A DNA stretch of 5,250 nt from Candidatus Poseidoniales archaeon (GTDB lineage Archaea; Thermoplasmatota; Poseidoniia; Poseidoniales; Thalassarchaeaceae): the NCBI GenBank assembly GCA_028821815.1, contig JAPKEY010000109.1, positions 1 to 5,250 on the forward strand, written 5' to 3'. The stretch's first letter is position 1. Each line of letters begins with the position of its first letter. Shown here piece by piece: positions 1-5,250 of this stretch. The notes under the pieces are model-generated. The model was given only the letters and a program-made list of their open reading frames with translations, was not told the DNA's origin and ran no database searches. A program made the position numbers and the translations under genes.

Positions 1-1372
1 AGGCCTTTCAGATACATTGCTTCGAGCGGTTGAGTCTGAAGGTTACACCACCCCTACTCCTGTTCAGCAACAATCCATTCCACCTTTGTTGGATGGACGT
101 GATGTACTAGGGGTGGCTCAAACTGGAACAGGGAAAACTGCAGCTTTCGCCTTACCAGTTCTGCAAATAATGGAGAGGAATGAAACTCAAGGGAAACGTT
201 TCATACGTGCCTTAATCCTCTCACCAACACGGGAACTTGCTGCCCAAATCGATGACCGATTTGCCGCCTATAGTGTGCACATGGATGTGCGACACCGCGT
301 TATATTCGGAGGCGTTAGTCAAAAGCCACAGGTCCGAGCTCTCCAGAGAGGGTTGGATATTTTGGTCGCTACACCGGGCCGGCTCTTGGACTTGATTGGA
401 CAAAGGCACATCGATCTATCGAAAGTTGAATTTTTCGTTCTCGATGAGGCAGACCGGATGCTTGACATGGGTTTCATCCGCGACATCGAAAAAGTACTCA
501 AGTTACTCCCGAATAACCGACAAAATCTATTGTTTAGTGCAACCATGCCAAAGTCCATTGCAAAGCTTGCAGGTTCATTTCTGCGCGATGCGGTGATGGT
601 AGATGTCAGTCCTGAAGAGATGACTGTTGATCGGATTGAGCAGAAAATCATGTTTTTACGAAGGCCCGACAAGCGGCGATTACTTGCACAGCTGATTCAA
701 GATCACGAGGTCGAACGTGGACTCGTATTCACCCGAACAAAGCATGGGGCAAATCGTTTGGTTAAGCAACTCGGTCAAAGTAACATTGCAGCAGTAGCGA
801 TACATGGGAACAAGAGCCAGGGAGCCCGGACCAAAGCTTTAGCCGGATTCAAAGATGGCAGTATCCCAATTCTCGTAGCAACCGATATTGCGAGCAGAGG
901 TATCGATGTCGAGGGGATTACACACGTTTTCAATTATGATTTGCCCAATGAACCCGAAAGTTACGTCCATCGAATTGGGAGAACTGCAAGAGCGGGACGC
1001 AGTGGTATAGCCTACGCTTTTTGCGACGAAAGTGAAAGTGGGTACCTTGTTGGAATCCAACAGCTCATCGGAATGGAAATCCCTGTTGACAGCCAGCATC
1101 CATTTCATTTCACCGGGGCTATTCCAAAACCAGGCCAAAAACCCGGTAAAGTGAAAGGTCAATCCGGTTCCAGCAGAGGTCCAAGAAATAAAAACTCGCG
1201 ACAACATCAACGAGGTCAAAATCAACGGCGACCCCGCAGGGATTCAACTCCCAATCAAAGAAGTCAGGGCGGTGGACAGCAGAATAATCAATCCCATCAT
1301 GGGCGACGACAAGGTGATTCAAACCGACACCGTAATACAAATCGTTCACGAAATGAACGTTCGCAGAGATGA
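1..1372 (+). CDS. rhlE: DEAD-box ATP-dependent RNA helicase, RhlE-like (5' end outside window)
   Basis: An ATP-driven RNA unwinding or remodelling enzyme of the cytoplasm, typically linked to RNA decay, ribosome assembly or cold growth. The frame is open back to base 2 (GLSDT...), and that segment matches the start of the family's Q-motif region, so the true start lies upstream and the TTG at 17 is not the start. Numbering from that TTG as residue 1: Q motif around 9-17 (GYTTPTPVQ), Walker A AQTGTGKT 34-41, PTRELA 70-75, TPGR 119-122, DEAD 143-146, SAT 174-176, motif IV near 235-245, ATDIASRGID 288-297 and HRIGRTARAG 318-327. All helicase motifs are intact in both RecA-like domains. Residues about 371-451 form a low-complexity tail rich in Arg, Gln, Asn, Gly and Ser with only three acidic residues, probably a disordered RNA-binding extension. 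The RhlE assignment rests on the overall motif wording; the symbol is less certain than the family. Confidence 0.93.
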   Translation, partial: GLSDTLLRAVESEGYTTPTPVQQQSIPPLLDGRDVLGVAQTGTGKTAAFALPVLQIMERNETQGKRFIRALILSPTRELAAQIDDRFAAYSVHMDVRHRVIFGGVSQKPQVRALQRGLDILVATPGRLLDLIGQRHIDLSKVEFFVLDEADRMLDMGFIRDIEKVLKLLPNNRQNLLFSATMPKSIAKLAGSFLRDAVMVDVSPEEMTVDRIEQKIMFLRRPDKRRLLAQLIQDHEVERGLVFTRTKHGANRLVKQLGQSNIAAVAIHGNKSQGARTKALAGFKDGSIPILVATDIASRGIDVEGITHVFNYDLPNEPESYVHRIGRTARAGRSGIAYAFCDESESGYLVGIQQLIGMEIPVDSQHPFHFTGAIPKPGQKPGKVKGQSGSSRGPRNKNSRQHQRGQNQRRPRRDSTPNQRSQGGGQQNNQSHHGRRQGDSNRHRNTNRSRNERSQR

Positions 1373-1420
1373 ACCTTGTTGTAACAATTCAATGCCAAAC
1401 CCACCTGTATGGACTTGGGA
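1373..1420. other. Convergent intergenic gap without a clear terminator
   Basis: These 48 bases separate the 3' ends of the helicase and queD. I see no strong GC hairpin followed by a T run on either strand. The only symmetry is a weak 4-bp stem, TTGT/ACAA, at 1376-1387. Termination of both transcripts is therefore unexplained by the sequence and the two may overlap at their 3' ends. Confidence 0.5.
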
Positions 1421-1870
1421 TTAGGGTGTCCATGATGCCCAGGATTTTGGTGTCTCACGAACATGAATTGACACGAGTCGAAGTTGATTTCCATAAGCGG
1501 TCGTGATGTGAGGTTCTACCTGATTAAATGCCCATTTGGCCAGATTCTCAGCCGTGGGAATGAAATCGACAACCACAGTTCGGTGTTGAGGGCCCATCAT
1601 GGCCAAGGCTGTACGTGCATCCTCGTCACCTGAATACACCACGAATGCATGATCGACAATATCGTGTACATGCTCCTTGAGAATGGCCGAAACATCACTG
1701 AAATCTATCACCATGCCTTCTTCGGACACACCTTCAACATCGACTACATCCCCTTCGATTTCAGCCTCCCATCGGTAGCGATGCCCGTGTAGATGGCAAC
1801 ACTTACTCTTGTGGTTCGGTACTCTGTGTCCAGTATCAGTCTCTATCCAGCGGCGTATTCGTGTGGTCAT
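1421..1870 (-). CDS. queD: 6-carboxy-5,6,7,8-tetrahydropterin synthase QueD
   Basis: QueD converts 7,8-dihydroneopterin triphosphate to 6-carboxytetrahydropterin, the second step from GTP to preQ0. The 149-residue protein belongs to the PTPS/QueD fold. Zinc ligands are H15, H28 and H30, the last two in the motif CxxxHGH (C24 to H30). C24 fits the catalytic cysteine and is followed by an extra C25. D73-H74 fits the rest of the catalytic set, and E139 in VRET fits the substrate-anchoring glutamate near the C-terminus. PTAENLAKW (near 106-114) is another family signature. Cys rather than Glu before HGH favours QueD over the folate-bypass PTPS-III type. It is somewhat longer than the roughly 120 residues of E. 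coli QueD, with extra sequence after DHAF. The ATG overlaps the queC stop as ATGA, and a Shine-Dalgarno GGAGATGA sits 4 bases upstream, so the start is well supported. It is the last gene of the cluster. Confidence 0.94.
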   Translation of the reverse strand: MTTRIRRWIETDTGHRVPNHKSKCCHLHGHRYRWEAEIEGDVVDVEGVSEEGMVIDFSDVSAILKEHVHDIVDHAFVVYSGDEDARTALAMMGPQHRTVVVDFIPTAENLAKWAFNQVEPHITTAYGNQLRLVSIHVRETPKSWASWTP

Positions 1871-2640
1871 GTTCTCATCTCCTGTTCAACTTGAAGGGCG
1901 TTGGCTAGCACCGTATCCCATGAGTCGACATAGATTACAGGATCCTTGCGGCCAATCGCATGAAACGCCAATATGCGCTCTACATCCGCCCCACTTCGGC
2001 CCGATGAACGACCTTTTGAATCCGGGTTGTATGATGTATTGGTATTGGAGAAAACCGTATGAAAATCAAGATTGAGGGTGGCAAGAGCAACTTCTGCGTC
2101 TCGAAGGATTGTTTCCTTGTTACCATCGATGTAAGGAAGATGGAACGAAACTTTCTCACTGTCCCAATTGCCTACAGCAAATGCATGGGCGATGGCCTCA
2201 TAAAACTCAGGTCGACAATCTGGATAGATGGCGTGATCACCACTGTGTACGCCTAGAGCAATAATGACATCAGTATCTTCCCGGAGCGCGACAGAAAGCG
2301 CATACCCATAGAGAATTGAAGCGAAGATAGCGTTGCGATTAGGAACCACAGTCTGTTTCATCTGCTCCTTTTCGTAATGTCCCTCGGGCACTTCATATCC
2401 GTCTGTGGTCAGTGCCGAGTGGAAAATCCCCATGGCAGAACTGAGATCTGAGATTCTGTGTTCAACATCAATGCCGTTTGAAGCCAAATATTCGATGTTT
2501 GCTTCTGCTCGTTTCAATTCGATGCTGTGCTTCTGACCGTAGTTGTATGACAAACAACTGACTTGATATCCATCCGCAAGTAAACGCATCAACAAACCTG
2601 TACTATCCATGCCGCCCGAAAGAGCCATGATTGCGCGCAT
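1867..2640 (-). CDS. queC: 7-cyano-7-deazaguanine (preQ0) synthase QueC, variant lacking the zinc cysteines
   Basis: QueC uses ATP and ammonia to turn 7-carboxy-7-deazaguanine into preQ0, the last step of the pathway. I start it at the ATG at 2640 (257 residues): its A is the last base of the queE stop (TGATG), and GGGGGTG sits 5 bases upstream. A GTG at 2658 would add six residues but would place that ribosome site inside the gene. Visible family features are the PP-loop SGGMDS (8-13), YNYGQKHSIEL (32-42), VPNRN (99-103) and YPDCRPEF (139-146). The usual C-terminal motif C-Y-N-P-D, then G-R-x-C-G-x-C-x-x-C, is present in outline, but the four cysteine positions read S203, S213, S216 and D219. 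Only C29 and C142 remain in the whole protein. The following GRKDPV segment still matches the family. The operon position argues for genuine preQ0 synthesis rather than a defence-associated QueC relative, but whether this form binds zinc or needs it is open. Confidence 0.93.
   Translation of the reverse strand: MRAIMALSGGMDSTGLLMRLLADGYQVSCLSYNYGQKHSIELKRAEANIEYLASNGIDVEHRISDLSSAMGIFHSALTTDGYEVPEGHYEKEQMKQTVVPNRNAIFASILYGYALSVALREDTDVIIALGVHSGDHAIYPDCRPEFYEAIAHAFAVGNWDSEKVSFHLPYIDGNKETILRDAEVALATLNLDFHTVFSNTNTSYNPDSKGRSSGRSGADVERILAFHAIGRKDPVIYVDSWDTVLANALQVEQEMRT
1875..1882 (-). promoter_or_regulatory. Ribosome binding site of queD
   Basis: GGAGATGA lies inside the 3' end of queC, 4 bases before the queD ATG. 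The same octamer with the same 4-base spacing precedes folE. It supports the ATG at 1870 and translational coupling with queC. Confidence 0.75.
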
Positions 2641-3239
2641 CAAAGCACCCCCATCCACTTATGTGTCTGTAAGCTTAATCGCCACCCTGGACTGTTCTTC
2701 ACCAGTTGTTCGACAACTTGGAATGACTTCCCGTTGGATTCGACAGAATCCGTATCAAGGTAACATGGTTGTAAGAAGTGATGCTCAAATCCTTCTTTCA
2801 ATTCACTATACAAATCCAATGATTGTCCACAATATACGACTTTTAGTTCATCTCCAGTGCGCTGTTTGATTGCGACATTTGGGTACACCTGGTCCTTTGG
2901 TGATACACAAATCCAATCGATGACGGGATCGACAGGTAGCGTACCGTTTGTCTCAATTGAAAGATTGATGCCATGCTCTTTCAGAATCCCACCAATGGAA
3001 GCTAAATTTTGCATTGCAGGTTCCCCACCAGTGAAGATGACGCGCTCACAATTGTAAGATAACACCTCATCGACGATTGATTGAAGTGAGCGTTCTTGGT
3101 AGGTTAAAAAATCAGTATCACACCATTCACACCGGAGATTACAGTTGCCAAAGCGAACGAATACGTGCGGAATCCCTGAATGAAAACCTTCACCTTGCAC
3201 GGAGTGGAAAATCTCAACAATCGGATATGTCTGACTCAA
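2640..3239 (-). CDS. queE: 7-carboxy-7-deazaguanine synthase QueE (radical SAM)
   Basis: QueE is a radical S-adenosylmethionine enzyme that contracts the ring of 6-carboxytetrahydropterin to 7-carboxy-7-deazaguanine. The 199-residue protein is complete. It has HSVQGEG (12-18), the cluster-binding motif CxxxCxxC with C33, C37 and C40 followed by DTDF, TGGEP (70-74) in the SAM-binding region, ETNGT (96-100), VSPK (112-115) and the C-terminal LQTHK (190-194). The start codon is TTG. No alternative exists, because only three codons separate it from an in-frame stop, which is the folE stop itself, and the next ATG comes after the radical SAM motif. A GAGGTGA ribosome site 4 bases upstream supports it. 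The gene begins 9 bases after folE, in the same frame, and its stop overlaps the queC start by one base. Its product is the substrate of QueC. Confidence 0.95.
   Translation of the reverse strand: MSQTYPIVEIFHSVQGEGFHSGIPHVFVRFGNCNLRCEWCDTDFLTYQERSLQSIVDEVLSYNCERVIFTGGEPAMQNLASIGGILKEHGINLSIETNGTLPVDPVIDWICVSPKDQVYPNVAIKQRTGDELKVVYCGQSLDLYSELKEGFEHHFLQPCYLDTDSVESNGKSFQVVEQLVKNSPGWRLSLQTHKWMGVL
2646..2652 (-). promoter_or_regulatory. Ribosome binding site of queC
   Basis: GGGGGTG, one base off GGAGGTG, lies within the last codons of queE and 5 bases before the ATG at 2640. It decides the start: the upstream GTG at 2658 would put this site within the coding region. Confidence 0.6.
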
Positions 3240-3243
3240 TATG

Positions 3244-3250
3244 TCACCTC
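3244..3250 (-). promoter_or_regulatory. Ribosome binding site for the TTG start of queE
   Basis: GAGGTGA, a full match to the usual 16S rRNA 3' end, overlaps the folE stop and ends 4 bases before the TTG at 3239. It confirms that the rare start codon is used. Confidence 0.8.
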
Positions 3251-3818
3251 AGAGTTCTCTGGTACGAATTAATTGCATGAGTTCTGACCGGGCCTCTGCT
3301 CTGTCAAAGAAGACACCACGCATGGCTGATGTGGTCATGATAGCATTCTGTTTCTTCACCCCACGGCATTGCATGCACCCGTGGGCGGCTTCGATAATCA
3401 CTGCACATCCCAAGGGACCGAGGTGTTGTTCCAGATCATCAGCAACATTCTTGGTAATCCGTTCCTGATTTTGTAGTCGACGAGCGTGCATATCGACAAT
3501 CCTAGCCAACTTGCTAATACCTACAATTCGCTCTGTAGGGATATAGGCGACATGCGCTCTACCTGCGAATGGTTGTAGATGATGCTCACAAGTGCTATGG
3601 AATTCTATGTCTCGAAGCAGTACGATTCCATCATATCCTTCACCATTGAATGTTGAATCAAGAACATCTGTAGCAGATTGATTGTATCCTGCGAAGATTT
3701 CGTCCCATGAGTTGATGACACGAGCAGGTGTATCTTTGAGTCCCTCTCTGGACACATCGTCTTCGATGTACCCAAGTAGCGTTTTCACTGCACTTTCAGC
3801 TTCTTGCCGCGTAACCAT
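3249..3818 (-). CDS. folE: GTP cyclohydrolase I, zinc-dependent type (FolE1)
   Basis: FolE opens GTP to 7,8-dihydroneopterin triphosphate, the entry step of both folate and deazaguanine synthesis. The 189 residues match the usual core length of the family. DTPARV (29-34) is a typical N-terminal signature. The motif CEHH (77-80) supplies the zinc ligands C77 and H80 and a catalytic histidine H79. HGCMQCRGV (146-154) supplies the second catalytic histidine H146, the third zinc ligand C148 and the RGV signature. TSAMRGVF (163-170) closes the active-site region. All zinc and catalytic residues are therefore intact, unlike QueC downstream. The ATG directly follows the stop of the ribbon-helix-helix gene with no gap, and GGAGATGA lies 4 bases upstream. 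Its place at the head of queE, queC and queD suggests dedicated supply of the preQ0 pathway. Many archaea use an MptA/FolE2-type enzyme instead, so FolE1 would be a bacterial-type trait if the host is archaeal. Confidence 0.95.
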   Translation of the reverse strand: MVTRQEAESAVKTLLGYIEDDVSREGLKDTPARVINSWDEIFAGYNQSATDVLDSTFNGEGYDGIVLLRDIEFHSTCEHHLQPFAGRAHVAYIPTERIVGISKLARIVDMHARRLQNQERITKNVADDLEQHLGPLGCAVIIEAAHGCMQCRGVKKQNAIMTTSAMRGVFFDRAEARSELMQLIRTREL

Positions 3819-3992
3819 TCAATCATCTCCGATGCGACCATGTCGGGTATCAATTACATCAAGTTGGTCGAGCATTTTTCTGCAGGCTGTTCGAATTGCA
3901 TCGGCAACACTCACGAACTTACCACCGTCACCAACATGGATCCTCAAGTCATCCAACAGTTGCTGGGGGACATCCAAACTCACTTTAGGCAT
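3819..3992 (-). CDS. Small ribbon-helix-helix (CopG/Arc-like) DNA-binding protein, putative regulator of the preQ0 operon
   Basis: This 57-residue gene is easy to miss by length. The protein starts MPKVSLDVPQQLLDDL. A short beta strand (KVSLDV, 3-8) is followed by helix 1 (about 9-20), a GDGGKFVS turn (21-28) and helix 2 (SVADAIRTACRKMLDQLD, 28-45), then a polar tail ending GRIGDD. The strand-helix-helix order, the alternating pattern of the strand and the turn leading into ADAIR are typical of ribbon-helix-helix proteins, which bind DNA as dimers through paired strands. No effector domain is present. The ATG at 3992 is the only candidate: an in-frame TGA lies four codons upstream. There is no well-spaced Shine-Dalgarno (GAGGG is only 2 bases away), unlike the genes downstream. 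The stop abuts the folE ATG. A role as transcription factor for folE-queE-queC-queD, possibly autoregulating through the repeats upstream, is inferred from position only; an antitoxin role is unlikely because no toxin gene is adjacent. Confidence 0.8.
   Translation of the reverse strand: MPKVSLDVPQQLLDDLRIHVGDGGKFVSVADAIRTACRKMLDQLDVIDTRHGRIGDD
3823..3830 (-). promoter_or_regulatory. Ribosome binding site of folE
   Basis: GGAGATGA lies in the last codons of the ribbon-helix-helix gene, 4 bases before the folE ATG. Octamer and spacing are identical to the queD site. It implies that folE is translated from the transcript of the upstream gene. Confidence 0.75.
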
Positions 3993-4009
3993 GGCCCTCG
4001 GTCACTCGT

Positions 4010-4019
4010 TTATCTTATC
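4010..4019 (-). promoter_or_regulatory. Possible TATA-like element of the preQ0 operon
   Basis: GATAAGATAA, itself a tandem GATAA repeat, lies 17-26 bases before the first ATG of the operon. If the transcript is leaderless, as the absent Shine-Dalgarno suggests, an archaeal TATA box would be expected close to here. The match to a consensus TATA box is weak, so this is tentative. Confidence 0.25.
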
Positions 4020-4049
4020 AAGGTATTCACTGGGTAATACTGGGGTATT
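4017..4049 (-). repeat. Three tandem 11-bp units upstream of the ribbon-helix-helix gene, candidate operator
   Basis: Read on the - strand, the units are AATACCCCAGT (4049-4039), ATTACCCAGTG (4038-4028) and AATACCTTGAT (4027-4017). Each begins with (A/T) bases then TACC, in phase at 11 bases, about one helical turn. Units 1 and 2 also share CCCAGT, offset by 10 bases. The first unit overlaps the stop codon of the permease gene. Short tandem sites at helical spacing are typical operators for ribbon-helix-helix proteins, so binding by the product of the next gene is plausible but not shown. Confidence 0.4.
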
Positions 4050-5250
4050 ACGAAAGAGATTCAACTAAATCTTCCCGATTGAACTGTTTAGAAGCCCACC
4101 AGATAGCTGCAATAGCATAGAACAGCGATGTTGAAAGCCACATAATAATGTGCACAGGGTCGTAGATCCCCATCAGTGCTTCACGCATGGCGAGTGTGAT
4201 ATTGAATACAGGCAGGACGAACCACCACGCTTCGATTCCTTGAAGATTTACAAATTGGGCGAATAGTGTTGGTCCAATGAAAATTAATACCATCGGACCA
4301 AGGATACTGCCAGCCTCCCGAACACTATGCGCACGGACAGCAACAGCCAACTCGATTGCCACAACGAAAACAGCGAACAAAATAACGCTGAGCAATAATA
4401 ACAGCACGCCAGTTGTAGAGATACTGGGTGCTTCCAAGCCCCCACCTACGAGGAAATTGACAGCAAACAAGAGCCCAGCCATTTGACCAAGAACACTCAC
4501 ACAGGCGACAGTTGCGACAGCCAACCACTTTCCAAACAGTAAATCTGCGCGTGCAGTGGGTGTGCAAAGAAGTGCTTCCATAGTTCCGCGTTCTCTTTCG
4601 CCTGCAGTTAGGTCAATCGATGGCTGGATGGCGGCAGTTGTAGTCCACATAGCGACAACAAGTGGAATGAACATCGCTAATCCCATGGCTGCGAGATCAC
4701 CTCCACTCGCAACATCTGCTGCATCTTGATCACCATCCCAGTGTATGGGGTCGAACACCTCATCACGCGTTAGATTATTTTCTGCCAGTGTGGTATTAAT
4801 CACATCAGATTCCCATGTGAGAACTGCATCCAATGTCCTGGTTTTGGCTTCTAGTGAAAGTTCATCAGTGGAATCTGATAAAATAGCATAATTCCAAGAT
4901 TGCGAGGCATTAGAATCAATCGCACGTAGCCGAAGAATCGCATGAATTGTTCCACCACTATTTCCAGAATTCAGCCGTTCTGCATCAGTACCTGGGTGAG
5001 ACAGGGTCCCGTTAATCATTAGATCAGATTGGATAATAATCAGATTGCGACCATCGAGGTGTAAATTCAAATCATCAGGTAAGTCCCCTTGGACTTCTAC
5101 TGTCAATTCGTAAGAGGAAAGTTCAGCGGCTTCACCCTGTAGAAACAATGGCAGTGCAATGAAGATAGCAGGAAAAATTAGTAATGGGACCAGTATCATC
5201 GCCAATACAGTTCGCCAGTCCCGAATGAAATCTACGAGTTCTTTCTTGGC
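4048..5250 (-). CDS. ABC-2 family transporter permease, NatB-like (5' end outside window)
   Basis: The membrane subunit of an ABC exporter of the NatB type; NatAB in Bacillus exports sodium, but the substrate here is unknown. The frame stays open to the right edge and begins AKKELVDFIRDWRT, a typical cytoplasmic lead-in of this family, so only a few residues are probably missing; the TTG at 5205 is not the start. Numbering from the edge (400 residues): membrane segment 1 about 16-38, a large extracytoplasmic domain about 39-187, then about five further hydrophobic segments near 186-208, 240-268, 280-308, 316-335 and 368-386. The cytoplasmic motif GERERGTMEALLCTP (217-231) and the GKW at 240-242 are the ABC-2 signature that contacts the ATPase. 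The outer domain holds four N-x-S/T sequons (NGT, NAS, NTT, NLT). An ATPase gene probably lies upstream, outside the window. The next gene follows after 55 bases on the same strand. Confidence 0.85.
   Translation of the reverse strand, partial: AKKELVDFIRDWRTVLAMILVPLLIFPAIFIALPLFLQGEAAELSSYELTVEVQGDLPDDLNLHLDGRNLIIIQSDLMINGTLSHPGTDAERLNSGNSGGTIHAILRLRAIDSNASQSWNYAILSDSTDELSLEAKTRTLDAVLTWESDVINTTLAENNLTRDEVFDPIHWDGDQDAADVASGGDLAAMGLAMFIPLVVAMWTTTAAIQPSIDLTAGERERGTMEALLCTPTARADLLFGKWLAVATVACVSVLGQMAGLLFAVNFLVGGGLEAPSISTTGVLLLLLSVILFAVFVVAIELAVAVRAHSVREAGSILGPMVLIFIGPTLFAQFVNLQGIEAWWFVLPVFNITLAMREALMGIYDPVHIIMWLSTSLFYAIAAIWWASKQFNREDLVESLS

Noticed and set aside
839..1225. A 128-codon open frame on the - strand inside the helicase gene
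   Set aside because: It lies wholly antisense to conserved helicase motifs and its translation resembles no protein family; it is a shadow of the real frame.
1376..1387. TTGT/ACAA symmetry as a transcription terminator
   Set aside because: The stem is only 4 AT-rich pairs with no T run after it, too weak to call.
1867..2640. QueC as part of a QueC-like anti-phage defence system
   Set aside because: The neighbours are the three other preQ0 enzymes, and the substrate motifs fit the biosynthetic enzyme; no nuclease, sensor or other defence gene is adjacent.
3804..4037. A 77-codon + strand frame covering the 3993-4037 gap
   Set aside because: It has no ribosome site and is opposite the ribbon-helix-helix gene, whose protein has a clear fold pattern.
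3993..4047. A preQ1 riboswitch before the operon
   Set aside because: The gap is only 55 bases and its tandem-repeat layout shows no visible pseudoknot-type aptamer; no convincing hairpin was found.
3682..4068. A 128-codon + strand frame across folE and the small ribbon-helix-helix gene
   Set aside because: It is antisense to two well-supported genes with motifs and ribosome sites, and its translation is a Ser/Pro-rich composition with no recognisable domain.

Overview
The window carries seven protein genes with almost no spare DNA. One gene is on the + strand, a DEAD-box RNA helicase cut by the left edge. Six genes run on the - strand: an ABC-2/NatB-type permease cut by the right edge, a small ribbon-helix-helix protein, folE, queE, queC and queD. 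No RNA gene, CRISPR array, insertion sequence or integrase is visible. No gene-free stretch exceeds 60 bases.

Layout: positions 1-1372 hold a RhlE-like helicase ending in a long Arg/Gln/Asn-rich tail. A 48-base gap then separates it from the convergent - strand block. Reading the - strand from the right: the NatB-like permease (5250-4048), a 55-base gap with a three-unit tandem repeat, a 57-residue ribbon-helix-helix protein (3992-3819), folE (3818-3249), queE (3239-2640), queC (2640-1867) and queD (1870-1421). From the ribbon-helix-helix gene to queD, genes abut, overlap by 1 or 4 bases, or sit 9 bases apart, so they are almost certainly one transcript.

FolE, QueD, QueE and QueC together take GTP to preQ0 (7-cyano-7-deazaguanine): GTP to dihydroneopterin triphosphate, to carboxytetrahydropterin, to carboxydeazaguanine, to preQ0. 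PreQ0 is the precursor of queuosine in bacteria and archaeosine in archaea. No enzyme that uses preQ0 (QueF, Tgt/ArcTGT, ArcS) is in the window, so the product's fate is not decided here. The ribbon-helix-helix gene leading this set, with tandem repeats just upstream, looks like an autoregulated control module for the pathway. This is inference.

The most striking point is QueC. It keeps the PP-loop SGGMDS and other family motifs, but the C-terminal zinc motif has Ser, Ser, Ser and Asp where four cysteines are expected.

Organism: a compact, mid-GC prokaryote, probably planktonic. My best guess is a marine group II euryarchaeote (Poseidoniales-like). Reasons are the short archaeal-style ribbon-helix-helix protein, a first gene without a clear Shine-Dalgarno followed by genes with strong ones, a permease loop with several N-glycosylation sequons, and a mix of bacterial-type genes (RhlE, FolE1). 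A bacterium is not excluded.
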